DNA of 64,000 nt, from positions 26,924-90,923 of the forward strand of contig JBAMJV010002956.1 of the NCBI GenBank assembly GCA_037951105.1. The letters are read 5' to 3'. Made by a program: the position numbers and the translations under genes. The notes below the pieces were generated by a model. The model was not told where the DNA came from. It made no database searches and was given only the letters and a program-made list of their open reading frames with translations. Shown here piece after piece: positions 1 to 12,062 of the stretch. The stretch comes from Echinarachnius parma (lineage: Eukaryota; Echinodermata; Echinoidea; Clypeasteroida; Echinarachniidae). The stretch's first letter is position 1. Each line of letters starts with the position of its first letter.

Positions 1-147
1 CCGTCGTCCGTCCGTCCTTCCGTCCGTCCGTCCGTCCGTCCGTCCGTCCGTCCGTCCGTCCGTCCGTCCGTCCGTCCGTCCGTCCGTCCGTCCGTCCGTC
101 CGTCCGTCCGTCCGTCCGTCCGTCCGTCCGTCCGTCCGTCCGTCCAC
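1..147. repeat. (GTCC)n tetranucleotide microsatellite
   Basis: Almost uninterrupted repetition of a 4-base GTCC/CCGT unit running off the left edge, with one early TTCC variant. Simple repeat without coding content. Confidence 0.97.
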
Positions 148-154
148 AGTTTTC

Positions 155-586
155 AAAATGCTTCTTCTTCGTTATTTTTCAACCGATTTTGATTCTGATT
201 GTTTCATATGATAGGGCTAGGAGGGGGATTTAAAACTTCTACACAGAATCGTGAAATTCATTATATATGCTAATTTATGCTAATTTATTCGAAATCACAA
301 AAAATGCTTCTTCTCCTTCATTTCTTGACCGATTTTGATTTGGTTTGCTTTATCTGGTAGAGCTAACTTTGGCACACTAAACTTCTACACAGAATTTTGA
401 AATTTTTCTCCATTAATTAATTATGGTAATTTATGCAAATTTATTCCAAAAATATAAAAAAATGCTTCTTCTCCTTCATTTCTCGACCGATTTTGATTTG
501 GTTTGCTTTATCTGGTAGAGCTAACTTTGGTACACTAAACTTCTACACAGAATTTTGAAATTTTTCTCCATTAATTAATTATGGTA
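155..586. repeat. Tandem repeat, ~146-158 bp unit, three copies
   Basis: Three successive units start near 155, 301 and 459 with AAAATGCTTCTTCT, followed by a 'gaccgattttgatt' block and an 'aaacttctacacagaat' block. Copies 2 and 3 are nearly identical; copy 1 is diverged. The last copy runs into an AT microsatellite. Confidence 0.9.
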
Positions 587-591
587 ATTTT

Positions 592-669
<78 letters not shown>

Positions 670-710
670 TTATTTATTTATTTATTTTTTTATTTATTTT
701 TTTTTTAATA

Positions 711-769
<59 letters not shown>
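587..769. repeat. (TTTA)n followed by poly-T
   Basis: TTTA/TTTTA simple repeat grading into a poly-T tract of about 50 bases. Apparent open frames here are only low-complexity Y/L/I/F strings. Confidence 0.95.
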
Positions 770-1534
770 CCCATGTCCCTTCTGGGGCGTCAAATTTATA
801 TTTTTTTCACTCTAATTTTGTTTAAATTAATTTTTATGTCCCTTCCAGGGCATCACATTTTTATTTTTTGACCAGTTGAAAAGTGTACCACATGAAATTT
901 GCGATATTTGATGTTGCGAGATGCCGGATGAGCGCTACGTCATTGACGTTCTGGTTCCATCTTTCATTACTGTCACATAAACAACAAGTTTACCTCCAAA
1001 CTTTTTAAGCTTTATTCATTATCTCAAAACTGTTTGATCTCGACTCGCAAACATGCATGTACCTACATGTAGAACATAAATAATATAGCAACCAGACTCA
1101 ACTGGTTTTCAAAGCCAAATCACTCATTTTCCTCTCATGCAATGGTGCTGTATAAATTATCTCCCCATGAAGGCAGATTATCTGGTCTTTTTCATTACCA
1201 AGGATATGATAAGAAATCTTTTAATCATCCTTATTTTCATAGAGTGTGCAGCAACATGTTCTAACTGGTTCTGTTAAACATACATCCCTCGTTATCCCTC
1301 ACAACAAGTATTACTTTTAGTAGAAGCGTTATACAAATGACGTTAATTTTTCATTAGTTGTTGTGGCGCTGGGATGAACAAGGCTTAGAACTCATGCTGC
1401 AAAATAAAAGTAACATGTTTTGACAAGATGCTAATAAAAGTGATAAATATTTAATTGATTTCATAAGTCTAGTTCTTCTAAGAGGGAAACGCACCCTGTG
1501 TTGATGTGAATAAATTATATTCTTTAGCATCCTC
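770..1534. other. Non-coding stretch, no feature recognised
   Basis: AT-rich unique-looking sequence with stops in all frames. I see no conserved protein similarity, RNA gene or complete repeat. Confidence 0.5.
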
Positions 1535-1926
1535 TTAAAGGGATCTAGTAACTTTGTTGACATGTGCAAAAAGTGATGAGCGGTTGATAAAATGTATATT
1601 GTTGTTATCTGATATGTCCACTGTGTGTTGTGTGAAGATGTCAAGTTAAATGGACTTTATATGGCCGAGTAATGAGCAAAAATGCAAAGTGACATTCACT
1701 AACTCATTGCACTCACTTTGTTTGTACACGGTTCTGACGATCCATTGGATAATTTGACATCTGAACACTTCAATCGTAAATATCTTTTTAACGAAAGTGA
1801 AATTTGAAAAAACAATACCTGTCCCATGCTTTTTGTTGTTAATACGAATACAACAAGGTACTGAGAGAACCACTAAAATTTCAATTGGATTTTGAGGATT
1901 TGGACAATGTTACTAAGTCCCTTTAA
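1535..1926. mobile_element. TTAA-flanked MITE, family A copy 1
   Basis: A 392-bp element bounded by TTAA on both sides, with imperfect terminal inverted repeats: AGGGATCTAGTAAC at the left, and AGGGACTTAGTAAC as the complement of the right end. Sister copies lie at 13,912 and 38,990. TTAA target sites are typical of piggyBac-type transposition; no transposase is encoded, so it is non-autonomous. Confidence 0.8.
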
Positions 1927-4164
1927 AGCTGAAGAGAGGTTACTTGATGCTCATCATCAACATCTATAAATCAAACTTGTTGGTAAGAAAAGAAATGTTG
2001 AATTGTATTATAGGGAGGTACATGTAACTGTTGGTTTTGTGTAAACATGCCACTTTTTTAAGAGTGTTATGCCAAGCCTCCACAAAAAACTTTGTTTCTG
2101 GACCGGCCCATTTAGGCAAGTAAAATAATTCAGTTCTACATTTTTGTACAATTTATTTGCCCTCTTACTTCTAGAAGAGATTTAACATATTTGCAATTAC
2201 ATTGTCGTGGTTACATACCGCCAATATATTTTGTAATGAATAATGGAACCTGATATTGGTTTTCTACATGCAGTATTTTTAAAATAAACTTTATTACTAT
2301 TGCTGTACTATTTGTGAATGTTGACCCTTGACCGGTTTGTTGTTGTTTTGCCTGTAATCCATATTGACTTTTGACCCTTGACCTATCTGTTCTTTTGCTT
2401 GTTATTGGGTGGGGGAGGGGGGGGGGGGGGGGGGGTGGGTGTGGCATTAGTGGTTGGCCACAGTCACCACTCTATTCAATCCAAAGGTATCCATCATCGA
2501 TACAAAGTACAGTTACCCATGAGGACCGGAAAAACAGAACTTTTTTTTTCTTCAGAGGATACTTTTCGAGCTCACCTGCATACAAATAGCACTGTAATGG
2601 TAAAATTTGGTTTGCATTGAACACAATTGTTCTTCTTTTTTTCAGAGGGGGGGGGGGAGGCTTTAAAAAATGTATTTATTGGTATTTTGGACAAGTTCTA
2701 TGATCTCCACAGTATGACGATTGCGAAAGTACAAGTCTTGAACCAGGAAAACAAAACTACTTTTCAAGCTCTTTTATGAATTTCTGGCGCTTTTTTGGGG
2801 GCATTTCGGGGGCAAATTCGCCCCTAGCCCCCCCCATGTATTTTGTTTCACTGTCTTGAACAAATCACATGAATGTTTTTGTACCTTAATTGTTGGAATG
2901 TGAATGTTTACTCAGAGAGCTTACTAAGGTCAAAGGTCAATATTGTTGCTACTGACCCCTGTTGAGGTGAGGGTTCAATGGAAGGGTACAAGTTCCCCTC
3001 CTGCTGAGGGCCCTTCCCATATGATGGCATACATTGTGTGCACAGTTTACTTATATGCATGCACACACATGTATGTTTGTCTACATACTCAAACACACAA
3101 TCTCACATAAATAAAATCTCTGAGCAGAACATTCCAAAATATAATTTTTAAAACACTCATTTAAATACAGGCTTACACACAAATGCGTGTACATTTATGT
3201 GCACTTCGGCAGTCTATAGCATCGTCATAACATCATTTCTGCAAATGACGTCTTTCTGTTATTTTGGACTGAATTCCTGCAGTCTGCGCACCAACCCCAG
3301 AAATAAATCCATCAGCTGTAGTAATATTTGTAAAAAGATGAATAAAAGATGTATTCACTTTTCTTGACAAAGCCGAGTATTATGTTGTCATTTGTATCCA
3401 CCCCCATAGTAGATTCCTTAGGATACTGGCACTATGGCAATGTTAACAAAAACTCTGACAAAAATTAGCTCAAAATTATTTGGGGAGACATGACATGAAA
3501 AGCAATAAAATGTAGAAATACATTCATAGAATGATATGCCTAAGAGATATTTCTAGCATTATCCCTTTTCCATAAATCATCCTTCATTTTATCACTCTAG
3601 TTGAAATTCTTTCACTTATTTTTCGTTCATTATCCTTATCATTTAAAAATAGAACCCCCAGATACTTTAGGTGGATGTTTGTTTCTTCATCATCCTAATA
3701 TCACTAAAGCTATAAAGTAACTTATGTTCTCAAGTACATTTTTGTAATGTTGTATATAGTTCCTATTATTTATGGTATAAATTATAATTTTTAAATCCTA
3801 CTATCACCTAGGACTAGGCTATATATTCTCTCTTCTGAAATACATATTTGTAATGTTTTATATTTGTTATGTTTTATATTTGTAATGCTTTATATTTGCT
3901 CTTTTCTTTATATTATAACTATTTCAGTGCATCTTTAAATCTCTAAACATTTGAAGTAATAAGTAATTTCATTAAAGGTTTCTCCCAAATTATAATCACT
4001 TCAAGCAGGTAAACAGGAACATAACAACTCCAACAAGGGTACAATTTGCTGCTAACCACATCTAGAGTCCCTGTTTCTAATCCAATACAGATGCAAATGA
4101 TCAGAAATAGATCAATTAAGAGCAAAATTCTAAGTTACTCCCACTTAACAATCGACAATCCACT
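1927..4164. other. Non-coding, simple sequence and repeat fragments
   Basis: Contains poly-G runs (about 2,410-2,436 and 2,647-2,659), a short direct repeat of a 'gacccttgacc' block near 2,320 and 2,375, and fragments of a repeat with an 'attcgccccta' motif near 2,815. I see no supportable coding region or RNA gene. Confidence 0.55.
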
Positions 4165-4701
4165 TTAAAGGGGTAGTTTAGTTTTGGTAAGGCTGAACTT
4201 TAGTAGCCAAAACCTGCACAGTAACATTACAAACTTATAGTTATAACTCCACCATGCTCGAAAGGTATACAAAATTACAAACAAATAAGTAAAAAGCCTG
4301 TTATCATTCAAAAAGAGCCATTAAAACACAAGAGGGCGCTTTTTTATAAGGCATTTGTTTCAACCATTTTTCATACAAAATTATGCATGCGATGTGTTAT
4401 TAATATAATGATTAAATAGAGAGATCATCAACAACTATTTAAAAAACGCTTTTGAAAATTTTTGAAAAAGTGCAAGCATTTTTTTATTTTTTTCAAAAAA
4501 TCATCTAATTATTTGGGCCCCAAATAATTATAAGATCAGATATATTTATTGATATTTCAGCCGTTTCTGGGTCGATTTTGACCAAATAAAGTTTATTCTG
4601 CCATTAAAATTGCATGTTCTCTCAAATTCGACACTCAGTTTTTCATTACCTCACAACAAAATTGCAGCGCCCTCTCTACCAAAACTAAACTACCCCTTTA
4701 A
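4165..4701. mobile_element. TTAA-flanked MITE, family B copy 1
   Basis: A 537-bp element with near-perfect terminal inverted repeats of about 24 bp (AGGGGTAGTTTAGTTTTGGT and its complement), flanked by TTAA. It has no coding capacity. A shorter relative lies at 53,343-53,685. Confidence 0.85.
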
Positions 4702-5014
4702 AAACCTCTAAAGAATGATATGAATTTGTATTGGACGACAGGTATATTTTCAAAATAAAAGCTCAAATGCTCAATAACGAATCAGTTTGATATCAGGGCT
4801 TAGGATTGCTTAATACTCCTCTTAATACCCACCCACCTACACATGTACTTGAAAGATTAAGAAAGATTAAGATTTAGTTGAGTGAAGTGTTCTAAACAAG
4901 TTGTGTTCCTCCATAGGAACATTTTGAATGAACAAATCCATTCAGAATTTTCCTTGAATCATTTCATGTTCTCATTACATGTTGTGAAATGTGGATAACA
5001 TTTGTTTCTTTGAA

Positions 5015-5178
5015 CTGGGCCCCGTAACATAAAGATTCACGATTAATCGTACGATTGATTAATTGATTGTATGATCAATTAATTGGTCGTAGGATTGATC
5101 GTACGACCAATTTATCAATTGTACGATCAATTGTTTGATCGTACGATTAATCGTGAATCTTTATGTTACGGGGCCCAG
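5015..5178. mobile_element. Short palindromic foldback element with GGGCCCC ends
   Basis: A 164-bp element whose outer ~41 bp are a perfect inverted repeat, starting CTGGGCCCCGTAACAT. Its core is built from repeated ATCGTACGAT/GATCAATTAATT-like palindromic words. Probably a non-autonomous DNA element; I see no coding sequence. Confidence 0.85.
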
Positions 5179-5482
5179 ATCTTCTTAGTCTTCATCCTGA
5201 ATGTCACAGAATTGATCAATGACATTTTTTGTTCTCCCTCTCTTCTTTTCTCTCTTCCTTTCTCTCTTCCTTTAATAATTTTTCTCATTATTCCCGTGAA
5301 ATTTTGATGAATTTTTGAATTTTTCTTAGAAAGGGATTCCCACATTCTTACCACAACAGACGTCGTAGATTTGATCCAAAAAAAATTATTCCTGTTTGTT
5401 TCTCCCCATCTTTGTGTTATCTCCGTAATTTAAAATTGATCAGGATATGATAAAAGCCCTGTACAATTTTGTTATTAATTAT

Positions 5483-6049
5483 TAAAGGGGTATTCCGGGC
5501 CTGATAAAACCATTCGTTATTTGAATAAGCAGAATAAGAGGCATAATTGGTGAAAATTTGATCAAAGTCAGACAAGAAACACTGGAGTTATACCTATTTG
5601 AACATCATGTAGTAATGAGCGATCGTTTCAAAATTGCCGCCATATGCAACATCATTGACGAGCAACTCGCCATGGCTTTAGTACATGAAAATACACTTAT
5701 TTCTCATTTTCGCTGCTAAAAATTAAATTTTCTCTGCTTGTTTTCACGAATTCATAGAAGAATATCGATGGGCCAACCTCTTTAGAATTTGTAAGCTCAT
5801 AAATTTGCTTTGTTATTAAGAAAATTTAAATTTTGTAAAATTTCAATGTAGAAGTCAAAATGGCTGCAGCTCGCAAGTGACGTCACGATCGATAGCAATT
5901 GCGAACGATACTAAAAATCGGAGCAAAGTTCATCCTGTCATAACTTTTTTATTGCTCTACCGTTTTGGCTCAGATTTTCGATCATGATTCTTCATATTCA
6001 CTTCATTTTATAGCAAACAGCACATTTCTGGGGTGGAATTCCCCTTTAA
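5483..6049. mobile_element. TTAA-flanked MITE, family C copy 1
   Basis: A 567-bp element bounded by TTAA, with terminal inverted repeats AGGGGTATTCC at the left and AGGGGAATTCC as the complement of the right end. The same sequence at 10,517-11,083 has exactly the same length, so both copies are fairly recent. Confidence 0.87.
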
Positions 6050-6610
6050 AGAAGAAAAAAAGAAAATTCCACCTGCAAAAATCTATTGGGCAATTGAACA
6101 TACCTTGAACATACCTTGAAGGCCACACCTCACCATCTTCATTGTGAACAGAAGACAGTTTAACGTGGCAGGGTTTAGGGGGCCCCTTTTGGGCCCTTCT
6201 GCCTGTGGGACGCTATGGCAGCTGTCTTTAAATATTTAAACTATTCAAATAGATAAATAAATAAATAACATTCCTTGTGGTGTCTGTGACTCATCTTCTG
6301 AAAAAAAAGGAAAAATTTATTGCCTTTTAAAACATGATTAATTTGTAATGTTCTGTTTTTCTTCAGCGGAGTGTGAATAATGACAGAATTTGGCCAGTGT
6401 CTTATAAGTTTGCAACTGGGCCGGAAAATTACCCCGCTGTGGCCTATTTAGAATGCATGTCGTCATGCCAAAATGAAATAGTCTTTGATTGTATTTTTTA
6501 AGTATAGCCTGTTATAATTATTCCATTTTTATCCCAAATTGTTATGTCGATTTGCTAATATTCCTTAATGTTGGTGAAGCAAGGAATGTAGGCATTACGT
6601 ATACATTATG

Positions 6611-6800
6611 TTTTGTTTCTCAAGTTTGAAGAAGCCTTTTTAATATTTGAATGATCATGTCAGTTATGATAATTATAATTTATTATGTTTTCATTGTACA
6701 TTTACCACTTCACGGTTTTGTTTCTCAAGTTTGAAGAAGCCTTTTTAATATTTGAATGATAATGTCAGTTATGATAATTATATGTTGTTTTCAGTGAAAC
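6611..6800. repeat. Tandem duplication, 105-bp period
   Basis: The block starting TTTTGTTTCTCAAGTTTGAA at 6,611 recurs at 6,716 with few changes. Confidence 0.85.
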
Positions 6801-8266
6801 TTCAGGCTGTTCTCCATTTCACAAGGTTTTTAGCAATAACTGGAAAATGTGAAATTAATATCAAGGACACACTTTGAATGGGCTTGATTGTTCATCCTTT
6901 TGAAGGATGTAAAACAAACAAAAAACATCCAGAATCAAAAGTATTTCATCATGTAAATGATGAATGAATGAGTGTGAAAAAGAAATGTTTATATACTAGC
7001 TAGTTTTGAATGTGGATGGTTTTCTTTGTTCAGTTTAATGTGATGTCATCAGTCAGTTATGTAAGTGTCATGACAACTGTAAACTGTAGCCATGTCGATT
7101 GTAATTTATTGAAATTCCAACCCGTTACCATATGACTCAAGATGTAAATATTTGCTGTTTCTAACAAGCATTGGTATTACTACCCTCCTTTTATCTTCAC
7201 AAAAAATAGTCAATTTGCCATTTTTTTTTTTAAATAAATTTCAAATCCTGTTTTGTAAGCACAGACACTGAAACTGTTCAATTATTTTCTCTTCAAAGTA
7301 ATGTTTTGGGGCTCATGACAATAAACTAAGTCACCAAAATATGTTTAAATGTAGGAGGGTTGTAAGAATCATTGATGTACCTTTTGCTTTCTTTCTTGTC
7401 AAATTGAAAACGAGGAATGTTGACTTTCGTTTTGCTAGAGTAGGCTTTGTTACGTTGGGTGAGCTGCACAAAACCCCACATGCTTGGCACATAGCCCATC
7501 AGTCAACTCACGTTTCACAGAGAAAACAAAATATTGTAAATGTAGTGTGAATGTACACATTTGCTCCATATAAGTCCTAGAAATGTCGCATACAGATTGC
7601 ATAATATTAATTTTCCGTATCATGTTGCAATAATTGTAGAGATTTGTAATTGTAAGGATTTGAGGTGATGAAATTAGCAATCAATCTGGACATGTTTTCT
7701 GGACTATATACCAGCGCAGGTTTATGTTCGCTTTGTCTGCACCCATGTAGTCTACATGTATGCCTCATTTGGTCTACACCATGATGCCTAAATCTTTACT
7801 ATAGACTAGGGGCTGTGGACTAAAAAGTTAAAAGTGCATAGAAATTGATTTCTGTGGTTCCCTCCCCATCAAAACATTGGAATGTTTTGTAATTAACAGG
7901 AAAATATGGAAAAACAATATTCGCCATATCCCACGTCTGACGAATTTCAGTAATTTAAAGGGGAAATATGGTTATCCAGCCGAAACATTCACCAACAAGC
8001 TGTTTTAAAATAACGGAGAATTGTCCAATTAGGTCCCGCGTTGGAAAGCATCCGCTATGAGCAAAGTAAATAATCCAATTGGAAGAGCCGTATTATTGCC
8101 TTTGCTTTACTACGTTGTATTTTCATGTTCTGGCGGGGAGGGGCCCACAAGACTGAAAAGAACGGACAGTACAGCCCATAGTCTACTCTCCCAACTCTAA
8201 ACTTGACCTCAAACCTGGAACCTAAGTCTAATCCCAAACCCTAGGGTCCCTAACCTTAACTGGGGG
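6801..8266. other. Non-coding stretch, no feature recognised
   Basis: AT-rich sequence with only short open frames lacking recognisable similarity. A 'catttggtctac' motif near 7,769 belongs to the repeat better seen at 14,325 and 34,252. Confidence 0.5.
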
Positions 8267-8424
8267 GGGCGTTGCATGAAGAGTTGCGATTAATCGCAAA
8301 GTTACGTTGAATCGCATGTCAGAAAATGCGGCTAAATGCGCAATTCTGATTGGCTCAAGTGCGCGCATCTTCCAACTTGCGATCAAACGCAATTGTGCGA
8401 TTAATTGCAACTCTCTATGCATTG
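8267..8424. mobile_element. Short foldback element, related in style to 5,015-5,178
   Basis: Inverted ends around TGCATGAAGAGTTGCGATTA at the left and its imperfect complement at 8,397-8,420, with internal repeats of a 'ttgcgat/atcgcaa' word. About 155 bp, no coding content. Confidence 0.7.
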
Positions 8425-9465
8425 TTATTCTGATTTGCTCGTATTTGATTTTGCATTTCTATACCAAATGGGTGTACATCAATCGGCAGGTTAAGCCAGT
8501 GCATTATAGTATGCGGTCTATATTAATTATGCTGTATTTGTGCCATTCCCCCCCAAGCCCCATGCAATGTGTATCATGAATGAATGGATGGATGGGTGTC
8601 AATAATGGCACAGCCACCAAGCCATATAATGTGCATTGAGTGGGGACAAAGGGGGGAAACCAACTTTGATTGTCTGCTGGGAGCCCAATGGTGCTAGTCT
8701 ATCATGTGCAGACCCCTTTGGGCAATTGGTCTTTGTTGTTGTCCTACAAATTGAGATTCTGTTGGGGAAACCTCTCCTAAAATTTGTAAAAATAGTTCAA
8801 GAATTTACTTCCACTTTTACATGTCTGTTTGGGGCATGAGTGCTCTAGTTGAATTAGATCTTATAATTTATGACTGAAAAAATTTCCAAATGTTAATTTC
8901 ATTTCAGGAATCACATGCATCATGCATGGCAGATAATAATTTGTCTCATTTGGAAGGGAAGTTATTTTAGGACTGAATTATACACCATGTCCCCCTTCTT
9001 TTTTTCATTTGATAGATCAGAAGAAATTTTCTTCTAATTTAGCTGAACTATTAGGTAGTGTAATTTGATGTTTATTCTCAGTTGAAGTAGATAACACAAT
9101 TCACAAATTATACATTTTTCAAATTTGTTTGATTTCCTTGCGTGTACTACTCTCCAAAATAAGTCACGTGCAAAGCTGTCAAATAAGGGCATTCGTGGGT
9201 CTGTTTTTGAGACTAATATGAAGCCAGAGTGGAATTCCACCCATGTGTTGACTGAGCTGCTTGTGGTTTCAAGTCCTAAACCCCCTATGTGCATATCACA
9301 TTGACCAGTCCAGTCAATCAATAGTGCGTTTACACACATGTAGGTAGGTCTCACAACACAGTCTATACCATGTGGTTTATCTACATTGTATGCCATGGTC
9401 TATAGAATCATAGACCTACCAGTGGGCTGTTATTTTGGTCTATATTGTATAGTCTATACTACTAC
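8425..9465. other. Non-coding stretch, no feature recognised
   Basis: Open frames of up to 120 codons occur on both strands (for example 9,034-9,396 minus), but they show no domain, no splice context and no resemblance to a known family. I do not call them genes. Confidence 0.45.
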
Positions 9466-9815
9466 TAGCTTGCTTTGTAGCACATGTGTTTGGCTTTTTA
9501 AATACACTTGTGGGGTCATACATTACACCCCTTTTGTGGAGACTCCCTGTGCTGTACCCACCAGACTGGTAGACAGGGGGGTAACTTTTCCCCCCATTCA
9601 ACATATTGTACTTCTAATGATTCACACACTCCTACTCCTAGCTGCATAACACAAGTTGTGGTGTCTAGCGTATGACACTTGCATGCTGCACGTGTGTTGG
9701 CTTTCAACTGCGGTGGTGTTAGTGGGGTAATGAATTGCCCCCCTTTGCATAGAGACTCCTTGCATTGTACTCACCTGACCTGTAGACAGGGGCAACTTTG
9801 CCCCCCACCACTCTA
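9466..9815. repeat. Diverged tandem duplication, ~210-bp period
   Basis: Two successive blocks each contain 'gagactcc', a 'gtagacagggg' segment and a G-run/C-run pair, ending at about 9,600 and 9,812. They are clearly related but considerably diverged. Confidence 0.65.
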
Positions 9816-10516
9816 AGTGACTGTTCTTACTTATTCATTGTACTCTTTGCTCCAAAACACTTGTGGATTGCTGCTAATATATAATCGAGGTGGTCAAGAT
9901 TTTCGGGGAGCGCGATTTCTTCGTTCATTAGCTGTTATCTCTGACTGCTTTACCCCATTTTCTGAGGAAACATTGGATTATATTTATATACTTTGGAATA
10001 TTTCATTACATGTCATTGCCCTTTCGAGAATTAAACTGGATTTGTACATTGTTGAAAGACTGGAAAGCCATTTAGCGTGAACAAGTGGTATTATTAAAGT
10101 TTTGTGTGGACTGGATATTTTTAGCTTCTCTGGAAAAAAAAAAAGGCAATCGGACTCAAAGGTTGGACAAGATGACTATGCACTCAGTCTAAAACTCCTT
10201 GTACCCTCCTGCATGATACATCGCTACACTGGTAAGCCTAAACAATACATTGTATGTTATACTCTGGTGTAAAATTATACAAGAACTTTTGGCAAGTGAG
10301 CCCCTGAAAAAATGTGAAAAGCCCTGTATAATTTTGTAGAGTTCAAAGTTAAGCAAAGAAATCACAGTGATATTTCCATGCAAGCTTGAAAAGCCCACAA
10401 ATTAGATTGTTATTACTTCCATGTTGTCTACATTGTTTTCACCTAAATTGCCTAGAAATTATTGTTTGTAATATAAAGATGCAAATGTATAATGAATTTT
10501 TTATTTACATGCTTGT
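9816..10516. other. Non-coding stretch, no feature recognised
   Basis: No coding exon, RNA gene or complete repeat is recognisable here. Confidence 0.45.
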
Positions 10517-11083
10517 TTAAAGGGGTATTCCGGGCCTGATAAAATCATTCGTTATTTGGATAAACAGAACAAGAGGAATAATTGGTGAAAATTTGATCAA
10601 AATCGGACAAGAAACACGGGAGTTATACCTATTTGAACATCATGTAGTAATGTGCGATCGTTTCAAAATTGCCGCCATATGCAACATCATTCACGAGCAA
10701 CTCGCCATGGATTAAGTACATGAAAATACACTTATTTCTCATTTTCGTTGCTAAAAAATAATTTTCTCTGCTTGTTTTCACGAATTCATAGAAGAATATC
10801 GATGGGGCAACCTCATTGGAATTTGTAAGCTCATAAATTTGCTTTGTTATGAAGAAAATTTAAATTTTGTAAAATTTCCATGTAGAAGTCAAAATGGCTG
10901 CAGCTCGCAAGTGACGTCACGATCGATAGCAATTTCGAACGATACTAAAAATTGGAGCAAAGTGCATCCTGTCATAACTTTTTTATTACTCTACCGTTTT
11001 GGCTCAGATTTTCGATCATGATTCTTCATATTCACCTCATTTTATAGCAAACATCACACTTCTGGGGTGGAATTCCCCTTTAA
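10517..11083. mobile_element. TTAA-flanked MITE, family C copy 2
   Basis: Same 567-bp family as 5,483-6,049, with TTAA flanks and the same inverted ends. The two copies differ by scattered substitutions only. Confidence 0.87.
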
Positions 11084-11521
11084 GTTATTTTATTTCAGTA
11101 ATTTTTGGTAAATTATGATGCTTACATGTATATTATGGATTTTACAGTATGTAAATGAAATGATTTTGTCTACAGGCTTTCTATGTCAAATCATCAATGC
11201 ACTCTTATGTACATGGTACATACATGTAAAGGTGACCATACAAATGACCCCCCAAAAAACAAATTTAGTACCTGTATCTATATAGCCATTTGCCTTCAAA
11301 CTATTGATCCAAAATTAGCACACATGACAAAAGACTAGGCTTCTTTGCCCAGCAAGCAGTGTGGTAGTGTGAATATTGCAGCCCTGGAGGAACTCTGATT
11401 ACATAATCACCTGTTGTACTCTACTCATCGTTTGTGAGGGATGTTTGCGAGGTCTTCTTATGCCATGTGGGTATAATGACCTGTATTGCCACATGTGTTC
11501 CCCACCCACCCACTCACAGAA

Positions 11522-12062
11522 CAGTCAAACCTGTCTTAGCATCCACCTGTCTAGCAGCCAAACTGCCTGCATGTATAGAGTGGTGAAGTGTGATGTCATC
11601 TATGACGTCATAAACACCTATTTTTAGAATGTTCAAATTTGAAAAAATTAATGTCTAAATACTGAAAATCAATTGAATATGTTAAGTACTGGCTGAGATA
11701 TGCCCATCCAAATTATTTTTTTGTCCAATAGGCAATCAGTGTTATTGCACTGGTTCATAACTTTATGAACCAGCGCACTATAACACTGATTGCCCATTGA
11801 AGTAAAATTAATTTGGATGGGCATATCTCAGACATTATTTTTCATGCTCTTTCTGGAAATGAAGTTCAAATTTGAAAATTCTAAAAAAAGATTTGTATGA
11901 CGTCATGGCTTCTGTACTCTACATGTATAGTTGCCACCAAAAGTGATTCCCTGCTGTTATTGAATCTGTCTAAAAAATAATAGAGGTCACCTGTCTAAAG
12001 TGGCCTCTTTTCTTATTTTCTCTTAGGTGTTCAACTATACACAAGAAGTTTGACTGTATTTT
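11522..12062. repeat. CAAACCTGTC-type interspersed repeat, interrupted
   Basis: Starts with ACAGTCAAACCTGTCTTAG and ends with a GTTTGACTGTA complement near 12,060, the same ends as copies at 22,033, 25,603, 36,549 and 36,837. It is split by the foldback element at about 11,580-11,931. Confidence 0.7.
11580..11931. mobile_element. Long-arm foldback MITE inside another repeat
   Basis: Two arms of about 150 bp are inverted copies of each other: TATGACGTCATA, then 'tttttagaat', 'caaatttgaa', 'gagatatgcccatcc' and 'ggcaatcagtgttat' on the left, and the complements in reverse order on the right, meeting near 11,760. It is flanked by CATGTATAG direct repeats, a candidate target duplication. Confidence 0.78.

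Noticed and set aside
9034..9396. 120-codon minus-strand frame
   Set aside because: No conserved motif or compositional sign of coding.
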